NCBI GenBank assembly: GCA_025677815.1
Contig: JAIXMP010000001.1
Coordinates: 1,054,001 to 1,118,000, forward strand
Reading direction: 5' to 3'
DNA: 64,000 nucleotides
DNA from: Phascolomyces articulosus
Lineage: Eukaryota > Mucoromycota > Mucoromycetes > Mucorales > Lichtheimiaceae
Shown: positions 23,426 through 34,900 of the stretch, piece by piece
Numbering within the stretch: position 1 is the first letter of the stretch
Layout of the letters: every line of letters starts with the position of its first letter
Translations under genes and position numbers: made by a program
The notes under the pieces: generated by a model
Database searches by the model: none
The model's input: only the letters and a program-made list of their open reading frames with translations
Told to the model about the DNA's origin: nothing

Positions 23426-25733
23426 ATGATGCTACGTTCAATTCCTCAATTATTAGCAACCACTACATTATTATTCTTCACTAGTAGCCATATACTTATT
23501 CAAGCTGCTAATGTTGAATTTCGAGTTATTGTACCTAATGCCACGGGTGATGTTCAAGTATCCATCAATGGTCAAGCAACAACATTGACCGCTAAAGATC
23601 CAGATGTTCCATACTTTGTTGGACAGGCTGAAGCAAGTGATCAAGCAAAATACAAGGTAAAATTTTTATTTCCTTTTTTTTCAGATAATGCGTCTAATTA
23701 TAGCCTAATTTTACTTTATACACAACATTTTTTACTTTTCTCATACTAAAAAAAAAAAATCTACCCTTTTTGGTACAATTGAAACAATCAATCACGTACA
23801 TCAAATTTTTGTAGTACATTGTTGGTGGCACGGCCGAAGGTTTTGAAAGAACATTAGTCCAAGGACGTACAAATACTCGTAATGATTTTTATAATCGTCA
23901 AGTAACTTATGCTGATATTCCAAAATTACCATGGCCTATTAAAGATAATGTAAGTGTTATATATGTCTATTCTTTCTCTTTCTACTCCTCTACATCATCA
24001 TCATCATCAACATCTGCTTCTATTGAATTCTATTTCTTCTTTTCACTATAAATGACAATTGTTCATTCATCAACTATCTATTTCTCCTATTTTTTCTTGG
24101 CTTTTAAATGTTAAAAACAACAATGAAAATATACCATTTATTAACTAAAGGAGTTGATTTCATCATCCTCTAGCCTCAATGGACTCGTGGTGGTCCAGAA
24201 TCTCCCATGTTTGATACAAACTATATTCCAAGTATTTTTATGACCATGAATCCCGAAGAAATGCAAACTTTAGTTAGTACTGTCCCTGCTACTCTGTACA
24301 GCTCCAAGTTTACCTTTGTGGGTCCTGATGAAGTACTTACTTATGAGGTAATACAACAACAATAACAATAACAATAACAATAACAACAATAATCTATTGT
24401 TATCATATGATCTCATGCAGGCAGATCTTTTTTACTAAAAAAAATTATCATCACCCATCACTTTCCAAATTTGAACATTGTTTAGAATTGTTCCTTTGGT
24501 ATCCATGGTGCTGGGAAAAAACATAACAACGACAAACAAAGTTGGCGTTGGCAGCTTCCTGAAGGTCAATATATTTACAATCGTAACTATATCAAATTAC
24601 GCCACATGGAAGAAGATCCTACACAAATGCGTGAAAAGACCTATTCCGATATTTTACAAGCCATGGGTGTTTATGCCAATGATGCCAATATTGTTCGTTT
24701 CTTTATTAATGGTCAATTCTTTGGTACATTCAACATGTTGGATGATATTACTCAATATTCTTATATCAATGCTGTCTTTTATAATGGTAAACCACCCCAA
24801 CAAATGGGTCCATTGTTTGATGGTGCCTCCGGCGCCGACTTTGCTTATCATCCTGATGGTGAAGGATATAGTTCATGGATTCCTAATGCAAAGAGTCCCG
24901 AAACCCAAGATGCCATTGGTCCACTCTGTGAAACGCTCAACAAAACAGATACAAAAGACCAAGCCCAACTGGATAAACTTTCGAGTCAATTTGAGGTGGA
25001 TATCTTTTTACGTTTCATGGTGATGGAATATTTGGCTGGCCATTGGGATGGTTATTGGTTTGAACAAACCAATGATGGTGCTTATCGTGATCCTACGCAG
25101 CAAAACAAGTGGTATTATTTAGGTCAAGATTATGATGCTACCTTTGGTGTCAATTTGGCGGAACCTGAAGGAAACGCCTTTGTCTCTGTCTCTTATACCC
25201 AATTCCCTCAACGGTATCCAGGTGCTGTTATGATCAACAAGTTGCTCGAAAATGATGGTCTTCGTAGTCGATTCGAAGGTTATATCAAGGATACTGTCGC
25301 TGTCTTGTTCAATAATGTCACTTTGACCAATCGTATTTTGAAATACCACGATTTCTTATTGCCTGATCTTGAATGGGATAGAAGCGTTAAACAACAATCA
25401 CCTGGTATTCATTTTGGTTGGACTTTTCCTCAAGTGTCTGAAAACTTATGGGGTGCTGTCACAGCTTCGGGTGGTAATGCCACCGGCGGTGCAGAATGGG
25501 GTTTCTTACAATGGGTGGCTGCCAAGGCTGATGCTGTAGCAAAGGAATTTAATATTCAAATTACAACGGAACCTGTTGGTCCTCCTGCTTCAGCGTCAGC
25601 AAGTGCTGCAACTCCTTCTAACACAGATAGTAGCAGCGTGGATCTCTCGGGTCAAGGTTCTTCTGCTTCTAAAACAACAACTATCAGTCTTATGATGTTT
25701 ACTTTGACGATGGCAGTAACCTATTTTATTTAA
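23426..25733 (+). CDS. CotH-family GPI-type cell-surface protein
   Basis: Four exons in phase 0 (23426-23656, 23815-23949, 24174-24347, 24486-25733) encode about 595 residues, near the ~600 of Rhizopus CotH3. A signal peptide covers roughly residues 1-27. The CotH kinase-like core contains GIHGAGKKHNN, YIYNRNYIKLRHMEEDP and WYYLGQDYDATFG. The segment QTNDGAYRDPT at residues 374-384 matches the peptide conserved in Mucorales CotH proteins. The C-terminus is Ser/Ala-rich and ends in a hydrophobic stretch, as expected for GPI anchoring. In Rhizopus some CotH proteins act as host-cell adhesins and invasins; bacterial CotH is a spore-coat protein kinase. Which role this copy has cannot be told from sequence. 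The name is by family only; the paralogue number is not assigned. Confidence 0.88.
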
Positions 25734-26522
25734 AATGAGTGGTACGTTGTTGTTTATATTTATTTACAAGTTACCCGGGTTTTACCAAAGCAATTGTTTA
25801 CTAAACAATAATCTAATTTTAATATTTAGTAGAAACACTGGAAAAACACAAAATCAACTTGGCCTTTTTTCTTCTCCTTCTTTCTTTTTCATATTATAAT
25901 TATTATTTTTTCACTCCTCAAATCAACAAACAAACAAGATCTTCATCATCTATCATCGTCATGACAACTTGGTTAGGTGTTGCTTATAATCTTATTTGTT
26001 GTACACAGTAAACAAGTTTTACTCAAACAACAACAATAACATAATAATATAGTATTAATCGATAATCCCCCCTTTCTCCCCCCTCCAGTATCATTTTTCC
26101 AAACGAGTATTATTATTTTATTTTTATCTTTTTGAAAAAACAATACCGAAATCTATAGTATTTTTATACCTTCTTTTTATTTTACCAGGCTCTTTTATAT
26201 TATATATCTACTATTATTATAAACGTCCCAATGCCCAATGCATATATTTTTTTGTGTTTTTTTTTATATTAAAAAACTTATTGTTGTAATTTCATATCAT
26301 TTTTTTTTATATTTTACATGTTTGTCTAATTTTGAAGAATATATTATGTAATCCCCCCAGGCAATTTATTCATCATAAAGGATTAACATTCTTTATATAT
26401 ATAAAAAAAAGTGGGAGAATTCTTGTTTATTGTATAAAAAGTGGATTGATTGAGTTGAAAATATAATAAATGTGAATATGTATGTTATTGTTGTGAGTGT
26501 AGTGAATCATTCTTTCATTTAA
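25734..26522. other. Convergent 3' region between CotH-like and NECAP-like genes
   Basis: AT-rich DNA that should hold both 3' untranslated regions and polyadenylation signals. No gene, RNA or long repeat was seen. Confidence 0.5.
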
Positions 26523-27834
26523 TTAGAATAAGGTATTATTGTTTCGTTGTTGTTGCTGTTGTTGTTTTACTTGAGCAGCAGAAGGAGGTGGTGGAATCAA
26601 AGGCACCATGCCTCCAAAACTATTGGATGATGATGATGAAGAAGAAGACGAGGTTGAGGATGTTGTTGTACTAGGTCTATTACCACGTTTTGCCTATAAT
26701 AAAAAAAATCATTATCATTTAGCATTCATTGAAAGTTTCATCCAACTTAAAAAAAAAAAAACTTTCTCCTTTTTTGAAAACATACTCCAACATTGCCAAT
26801 ATTAATACTGATGGTTTGACCTTCTTTCAAACTATAATCTTTCTTTGGTAAAGTATCCGCAACCGCAGCTCTTTCCGCTGCTTTCTTTTCCGCATGGATT
26901 TGTCTAATATAAAATTGGATAAATTATCATAAATTAAAAAAAAAAAAAAGAAAAAACGATCGCTCTAGAATTATCCTTTGTTTAATATGACAACACACAA
27001 CATACTTTGTAAAATCTTGTAAGGCAACGTTGAAATCAAAAGCATCACTTCTTTCTTGAAAACCCATACCAATAAATGCATGACGTCCTAATAACCAAAA
27101 AAAAATCAATATATATCTAATCGACCTTTGTCTCTCATATCCTCATATGTTCAAACATTAAAAAACTAAAACAAAATGTTGATAATTGTACCTTCATGTT
27201 CAATTTTGAGGACAAAGTATCGACTTGAGTCCAATACTGCTTCCACAGAATTTGTTGCTGGATTATAGGGGCATAATGCAAATAATTCACCTAGAATTAT
27301 ATTATATTATAGGATCAAATTAGATCAACAAAAAAAAAAAGGAATAGCCTTCACTACACATACAAAAAAAACATAGTCTCCATCCTTCTCACTCTTTTAT
27401 TAACATATTTTATAAAGTTTTCTTACCAGTATTGGAGTCTTCTAAACGAATAGTACATGATTCTCCTTTACCCAAAATGCGTAGTCTACCTTTCCAAAGA
27501 AATGAAGAACCAAGATCACCCCATTCTGATGCTCTAATAAATACAAACAAGTAATAAGTTCATATAATGTCCGATCGAGATGATTCATACTTTATACATA
27601 TGACACATACCTATAACCTCTAGCTGCTGATCGAGGAGGTATTTTATATACTAAACAAATAATAATAAAAAAAAGGAGTAGAGAGAGTAAAAACGTATCA
27701 GGGTCAAGCATTCTTTCTTTTGTTTATAGTAATGTGCCTTAATCTATTTGTTAAAAGGAGAGAGAGAGGATGGGAGAACATATACCAAAGCATTCACGTA
27801 TAATCAATAAAACACTTTCGTATTCGGTGTCCAT
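26523..27834 (-). CDS. NECAP-like clathrin adaptor accessory protein
   Basis: Seven minus-strand exons join in phase: 27834-27786, 27650-27611, 27533-27427, 27290-27192, 27087-27006, 26903-26786 and 26693-26523, about 221 residues. The first ~135 residues match the NECAP PH-like (PHear) domain in order: [56 protein letters not shown] and [22 protein letters not shown] proteins bind AP-2 and accessory motifs in clathrin-mediated endocytosis. The tail is Ser-, Pro- and Gln-rich and ends in NNNTLF; I see no C-terminal WxxF motif, which animal NECAPs use to bind adaptor ears. The next genes upstream include End3, another endocytic factor. Confidence 0.88.
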
Positions 27835-29150
27835 CGTTTAATAAAAGCGAGAAAAAAAAAAGAAAAAGTTAATAAAATAGGAACCAAGTTACATTGATTG
27901 GCCACTTCGCTTTTCGAATATCTATTATTGGCTATGTATGGATGGAAAAGTTTAGACTTAACGTGCGGTGAAAATTTGATTTTTTATTTTCATTTTGACA
28001 TGAGTAGGATTCAGTTTTGTATTGCATGAATTATACTTTGGCATACCTCTACTGAACACTATATCTTCCCGAGAATACACTTTTTATTCATCTCTTATCC
28101 AGTTTCAGCGACCTATTACTGAACCAAACTTCAATAAAAAACGCTTATTTGGAGAGTCCTAACTAAAAAGAAGAGTGAGCATCAATTATATTAGATGTGA
28201 TTTACGTCGCGTTAATATTCATGATCGACAATAAATCCATCACTGAGTCTTTTTTTTTTTCATTTAAAATGTACTGGTCATTTTGATGGATATTTTTGTT
28301 TCAATGGAAAATCTAGTAAAATCCAGTATAAATTATTTGGCCATTATTCTATGTATTTGGATTATGGCTCATAGAGCTTATTATAAGTTTGGCAGGTTAC
28401 TCAAGTGTGTAGTGTGCTTCACCTGGTTTTTTTTGTCGATCAAACAATGACGCTATTTATCTATAAAAGTTCTCTGGCAACTTTTTTTTTTGGATACTTG
28501 GAATCTTTTTGATTGACCAGTAAAATCAAAGAGAAAAGAGACTACATATTTTTCCTTTCAAGAGCAATGGTTTGTATACTTTATTATTTCAATAGCTAAT
28601 TTATATGAATTATTATAATCATGGAACAAACGGGTTCTAATACATCATATCATGTACTTGCTTCTATTCTTTTTAACACTATTCGTTTTATATTTAAAGT
28701 AGATAGACTTGCAATAGTATCACACAGGATGCCCTTCATGTACCTGTATTTCCTTCGGACCATCTGAGAAAGAAAAGCCTAATATCTAATCCACTTTATA
28801 CGATGATTTATAAGTTATCAATAAGCTACTCACTATTTTACCTTCTCATCGGTAGGAATTTGGTCCTCGTGTGTTTTAAATTAGGATAAATCGACCTTAT
28901 TAAATCGAATTCACATTTTTTTCTTTCTTTCCCGTTCTTCAAAAATCAAAAAAGAATGGACTATGGATCGATAATACAAAATTTGTTATTGATAAAGAAT
29001 CGCACACATTTTTTTATTTCACTGTTTGTTATAAACAAACAACCATTTTGGTAATCTGATAAATTTTGGAAACAGAACAGATGTATATATATATTTACAT
29101 TAGGTGCGTTTGTGTGTATGCGGGAAAATCGTTAATGATAGCTGATGAAT
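27835..29150. other. Upstream of NECAP-like and 3' flank of RBM42-like gene
   Basis: Both neighbours are on the minus strand, so this contains the NECAP-like promoter and the RBM42-like 3' region. It is AT-rich with no gene or strong repeat. No defined promoter element was placed. Confidence 0.5.
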
Positions 29151-30393
29151 TTATCGCACTTTGGGGTAAGGTCCAACACGATCACGTTCCTTCTTTGCCT
29201 TTACATCCATATTACGTTCCTTCCAAGAACTCTTTCGTAACTTGATAGGTCGATTGCCTACGTATTTACCTATCATTTTATTCAACAAATAAAATAAAGA
29301 GTCAGTTAACTTTATTCATCCTTTTCCTTTCCATTCCATCAATCTTTCGCTCTTCCCCATATTATTTATAAATCGAAATTATTTTTTTTTTACCATTCAT
29401 TTCTCTCCAAGCCTTAACGAAATCATTTGGATCTTTAAAACTAATAAATCCATAACCTCTTGATTTGGTACTACGTTTATCTCTCACTACACGCGTTCGT
29501 TGCAAACTTGGATATTTCGAAAATGCTTTGAATAAAATTTCATCCGTCACTTCATTGCCCAAATCACCTGCAAACAATCTAAAATCATTTTCATCCCATT
29601 CTTGAAGTGTAGGGTCCTCCCAAGTTTCGCCAGCAGCAGCTCGAACAACAGGTTTCTTTTTCTTCTTTTTTTGTGGATCTTCTGTCGTTGCCGTTTCGCT
29701 CTTAGGTCCAGTATATCCAGCCGTTGACATTTGAATGACAGGTTTATCTGTTGCTGTTGCTCCTACTGTTGTTGCCCCACTCATATCCACTCCAATGCCT
29801 GGTGTGCTACCAGCAGCAGCAGCAGCAGCGGTGACGGCAGCAGCATTGGCACCAGTGGCTGTAGGATCATTATAATCGTAATAGCCGTTATTATTATAAC
29901 CTGTGTTGCCATAATTATTATACCCGCCCACTGCTTGTGGTTGCTGTTGTTGTTGTTGTTGATGGAAATAATAACTACTACTATATCTAGCAGTAGGGAA
30001 TTTTTGTTTTCGTTGTTGTTGTTGTTGTTGTGCATTATAACCTTGTGTCGTGACCGCCGATGTCGATGCATAATATTGGGAATAATAGTTTGGATCGTAA
30101 TAGTATTGTTGTGATGCAGGATCATAATTATATCCATCGGTGCCACTTGTACCATCGGCTCCAGCAGCTGCAGCATCAGGTGCTGCTGAAGCTCCAGTGT
30201 AATCATATCCGTAATAATACTGATTTGGATCATAATAAGCAGAAGAATCGTAAGTAGTAGTAGCAGCAGAAGTAGAATCATTTGCAGATGCATTACTTAT
30301 TTCTGTTGTAACTGGGGCTTCAGTTGTTACCGATGGAGAGTTATCGTTATTGTTAATATCATCTTTTTTATTGTCATCCGTAGGAGTGCTCAT
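29151..30393 (-). CDS. RBM42-like RNA-binding protein (single RRM)
   Basis: Two exons (30393-29394 and 29269-29151) encode about 372 residues. Residues 1-270 are low complexity: acidic Asn/Asp first, then Tyr/Gln/Asn/Gly-rich repeats and Ala runs, resembling prion-like or phase-separating segments. The RRM starts near Phe271 with RNP2 LFAGDL and RNP1 RGYGFISF. It continues across the intron into GKYVGNRPIKLRKSSWKERN, a signature of RBM42, and the protein ends in a basic tail. RBM42 in animals is a splicing-associated RNA-binding protein, which also partners hnRNP K. An upstream in-frame ATG exists at 30501, but the ATG at 30393 begins the Asn/Asp-rich protein (MSTPTDDN) and follows an untranslated-looking A-rich stretch, so it is preferred. 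Confidence 0.87.
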
Positions 30394-31846
30394 GATTGTG
30401 GAATAGAAAAAGAAAGAAAAAAATATGTATCCTCTTTTCTCGCCCGCCTTATTTTTATTTTCCAAAAAAACTTGCGACTGCGGAAGTTGTACGTCAAACA
30501 CCTAATTTTGCTTCAGTAATTGAGGATAATAATGACCTTATTTTACACATAATTTTGTTACCAAGATAAGTAAAAAAAAGTTTCTATTTCACAAAAACGA
30601 CTTGTTATTATTTTACCATGTTGATTCAGCATGTTGCTTTTATATAAATATCAATGTCAGATCTTATTATATGTATTAGATATTAATTATAATGTTATAT
30701 TAATGTAAAAAAATTGTGATGAAATACTTGAAAAGGTGACAATATGTAAACAATGTTTTTACTTTAGCAAGGCTGTTTCACCATGCTGGAAATAGTGTCG
30801 TTTACTACTATCTCATTACTATATAACTTACGTATATTTGTCACATTATTCAATCCAAACCAAACTAACAAAAGCGGGATGGTGTCTCTGGCCTAGTGAA
30901 TGTAATACTACACAAAACTCGGATGATGATATGCGCAAAATGTATAATGATGTTGGTGTGATACCAATATACGTGCTGTATACATTGATCAATAGAATGA
31001 TATACAAGGCGCGTGGTACGAAATTGAAATATTGAATTGTAGCAGTTAGTATTCAATCGTCCAGCAGTTACCGTTACCTTTTTTTAAAAAAAATCTAACA
31101 ATATGCACTATGTTGTAGCCCATTTGTATGCATGCCGTATAGTAATGAATAACGAATTACATATATTTTATTTAGTCTGTCCATTTCTTTACTCTAGACC
31201 TTGTTCCATCCACCATGGATTAGAAATTCGTTTAGTAACTAACCCTCTCATGATAATTCATTGCAACGTCTTCTGGTTTTCTCTGTAATTCTCAAATTAA
31301 AAAAATATCATGTTTCTAGCGTATCGCATCAATCCACTACTCTACAATGATAAAAATAAATTTCTACTGTACCGACATACTATTTCATCTTATTGCCACT
31401 TATTTATAGTATATATTACTAATCTAAATCAGCTAGCATATCCAATAGATATAGAACCATCCATTATTGTACCTAATCATCATCACTTTCAAATATGCTA
31501 TAAGCTTTTCGAACTCGATTCGATCACAGAAAAGTATTCATAACATACTTGTATTCCAAGTGTCTTTTATATGACCTTATTATTCGAAATTAATAAAAGG
31601 ACATCTATCCTTTTACATTTAACAATTACAAGTAGCACTTAAAAAAAAGAATTAATTACAATCATGTCAATGCTTTTGGTGTTACTCAATTTTAAGGACA
31701 GGAATTTAAATATTCACTCCTCCACTTTAACACGTTCGAATTACCGTTTTGGTTCATATTGTTCATTTTTTTTCTTGTCTTTTTTATTATAGCTCATCTT
31801 TTTGCACACACACATATATATACACCATCCCCTTTAAAAGAATCCA
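30394..31846. other. Divergent upstream region of RBM42-like and End3-like genes
   Basis: About 1.45 kb between divergent starts, so it contains both promoters. It is AT-rich. A pyrimidine-rich tract at about 31762-31800 and an ACACAC run lie just upstream of the End3-like ATG. No gene was found. Confidence 0.5.
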
Positions 31847-33634
31847 ATGTCTGGAATTACACAAGCTGAACGAGCAAAATATGCCGAGATTTTCCAGGCT
31901 CGTGGACAAGTTAATGGTTACATGCCAGGTAAAAGGAAGCAGAGGCAGCATTCATATACATGACAAAACTTTCGTATTAAATAAACATGATGGTGTGCTT
32001 GGAATTCAATATTATGATAGGTTCGACTGCTCGAGATGTCCTATTAAATTCTAACCTTCCTCCTCATAGACTTGAAAGAATTTGGTAAATTAATTAATAT
32101 AAATATATGAATCGTTTCTATTGGGAGTAAATCAAGTTACTTATATATGGATAACACTTTAGGGATCTCGCTGATATTGACAAGGATGGTAATCTCGATT
32201 TTGAAGAATTCTGTGTCGCCATGCATCTCACATTTGACTGTATCAATGGTGTTGAACCACCCATGACTTTACCTCCTAATTTAATACCTGCCAACAAGGG
32301 TCATTTGCTTGCACAAGGTGGTGGGTTGCAACCTCAACCCACTGGTATTTATCCTCAACAAACTGGCTATCATTCCCCTTCTCCTGCTGCTTCAACAATT
32401 GCACCACAACCGACGGGCTATTATCAACAACAGCAACAAGTTCCTCAATATACCGGATATACCCAAGCATCTACACCACCCGTTGAATTTAGTTGGGATA
32501 TGACTTCGCAAGACATGACTGCATATCAAAATATTTATGCCAAGTATGCCAATGAATCTGGCAAGGTCAAATGTGAGTGAAAAGGAAAACGAGCATAGGG
32601 TTATACATATATAAAAAAAAAGAAAAGACTGATAACGCCCGATCCACGTTATTAATTTGTTATTTTTTTTTGTTTATAGTTAGTCAGATGGAGGATTTTT
32701 ATGCTACATTAGGTCTTACCCGTACAGATTTGTCTGGTGCATGGTAAAGTATAGAGAAAAAGAAGAAGGAAAGGATAGGAATACTTATAGAGATTATATA
32801 TATATATAATTAATGGATCTGGAAAACTCAAATCATGCAAAAAACTAAAATAAAATAGGACATTGGTGAACGTCAATCATATGCAAGGCATCACACAAGA
32901 TCAATGTCTCACTTTCTTCCACATCTTAAATCAAAGAACAAAAGGAGCACAAATCCCAAAGGAATTGCCACCAGATTTACACGATGCTTTTGCTGGTGAA
33001 TATTCTGCAGATTTAGGTGAACGTCCCGGCGCAGGTAGTGGCGCAAGAAAGGGTAACAATATACCCATGTCCAAGAGTGCACAGCTTGCTGATAGCTATG
33101 TGAACCGTTTGGGTGCTGCTAGTACTTCATTGACTTCTAAAGGTAAAAACAGAAAATCGAGAGAGAATGAAAAAAAAGAAGAATGACGATAGGACATCCG
33201 TGATAAATAGATCAAGTTTCTAACCGACAGTTTGAAATTAATGATATATAGGATCCTCGGTTAAAGGCAATAAATATGATGAAGAAGATATGCTTAAACG
33301 TGAATTAGCAGAACTCAAAGAACGTGTTAAGGATGCTGAACGCAATGTGGATACTGCCAAGGGGGATGAATCATATGAATCTTTTGCATCACGACCCTTG
33401 CGTGATCAATTCCAAGCATTATACGATTACAAGCTTCGACAATTGACAGATCAAGCAGATGTTGAAGATAAAATTCGCAAACAAGAACGTGATATTGAAG
33501 CAGCTCGTGATGCAGTACGTCGATTGAATCGAATTGTGGATGATGTTCGAAGCAAAAAGCGAGACCTTGAAAATTTGTTGGATGAACGACGTTCAGAAGT
33601 ACAAAAGACATTACGTTTGATGAACGAAGCATAA
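31847..33634 (+). CDS. END3: End3-like EH-domain endocytic protein
   Basis: Six exons in phase (31847-31928, 32021-32084, 32163-32572, 32680-32743, 32859-33142, 33252-33634) encode about 428 residues. The first EH domain runs from residue 1 to about 95. It includes [20 protein letters not shown] and the EF-hand loop [12 protein letters not shown] at 53-64. A Pro/Gln-rich linker with PQPTGYY-type repeats follows. A second EH-like region covers about residues 132-215, and a coiled coil of charged heptads fills 300-428. This is the layout of fungal End3, which works with Pan1 and Sla1 to couple actin patches to endocytosis. The PQPTGxY repeats match the kind of phosphorylation sites used by Ark/Prk kinases in Pan1 partners, but this is inference. 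Confidence 0.9.
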
Positions 33635-33903
33635 TAATAATACTATTATTTTTTTTAAAGAGAAAGAAAAAAAAATAAAAAAACAAATTTATATATAATA
33701 TAATTGGATAGTCAATAGAAAGGGGATGAAATATATACAAGTATAATTTATAGAAATAGAGAGATATGCAATAGAAAGTAGCTGTGTAAAAAATGAGATA
33801 TGGTGTTGAATGATGATAGATCGTAAAAATATATATATGTATAGTATGGAAAAAAAACAGTCTTTGTATGAATATTTGAGAGAACAGTAGTACCAGTCCA
33901 CTC

Positions 33904-34900
33904 CTACTGCTCCATTGGTTCCTGGGTGTCGGTTGACGGTGTACTACTTGCAGATGATTGTCCGCTCGAGCTTTCGAGTAATTTTATCCGTTTCTTGTAC
34001 TCGGCTTCTTTGGCAACCCATCCTCGTTTTTCAGATTCTAGCAATGCATTATTTAATACCAATTTTGCATTTTCAGTTTGTAATTGATTTACTCGATTTT
34101 CCAAATATTCAATCTTCAGGAACTTTTTTAATCGTGATCTTCGAGCAGCATACGTGTTCTATATAATATTAAGAATTCGATAAGTTAGAAACAGAGATAA
34201 ATATGGATTGAATATTTTTTTTTACCCGTCGTCGCCGGAGAGTATCTTCATCCAAAGTACCATCTTCCGCAGGCTCGGGCTCTGGTAACCGTTTCACACC
34301 TCGAGGTTTCGGGAGTGGTCGCCGAGATACCATTTCTGATTCCTGTGAATTTTCAAGGTGTAGTTCAGCAGGTGGTTTATCTTCGCTTCCTCCCCAAGAT
34401 ATATTGAATACTGCCGAAGCACAATCTTGTTGCTGCTGTTGTGTTAATAAAGACGACGATTCATCTTGAGATGCTGTCGTCGTTGTTACCGCTCCTGCCA
34501 TTGTATTATTACCATTACCAGTCGATACACCCGTCGAATCATTACTGTTCGGAATCATTAATCCACGAGTTGTGTCGTTATCACATTGGGTTGCTGCTGT
34601 TGTTGATGAACAGGAGGAAGCTCCTTCTTTGTTATTTTGTTGAAAATCAGGGATAGAAAGATTATCCACATCACGCCAAAGTAAATCTGTAGAAGAAGAA
34701 TCTTGGTTATTATGATTAAGACTTAATGATTCGTCGTCATGAGAATCGATCTCTGGATGTTGTAATTGTTCAGTTGTAGTATCGTTGCTTATCGCAATAG
34801 CGTCAAAAGAAACTCCTCCTTCTTGATTCAAGGGGGGAAACAAGTCTTCCATAGGATCTTCGCTTGAATTGAATGTATCATAAGCAAACGAGTCGTTCAT
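33904..34900 (-). CDS. Gcn4-like bZIP transcription factor
   Basis: Two exons (34900-34226 and 34158-33904) encode about 309 residues. The N-terminal 200 residues are acidic and Ser/Thr/Gln-rich, like an activation domain (DPMEDLFPPL, NISWGGSEDKPP). The basic region NTYAARRSRLKK at 226-237 begins exactly at the second exon and matches the Gcn4/CPC1 class (N-T-x-A-A-R-R-S-R). A leucine-zipper segment follows, LENRVNQLQTENAKL and onward. Gcn4-type factors control amino-acid biosynthesis and stress genes. The short 67-base intron interrupts the protein just before the DNA-binding residues; retaining it would give a truncated form. Upstream of the start there is a long minus-strand frame that ends six bases before the ATG; whether it is a translated uORF is unknown. 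It converges with End3, 269 bases apart. Confidence 0.87.

Noticed and set aside
29731..30293. Long plus- and minus-strand frames overlapping the RBM42-like gene
   Set aside because: They are shadow frames of the Gln/Tyr/Asn repeat-coding exon, shifted into Ile/Leu/Cys repeats.
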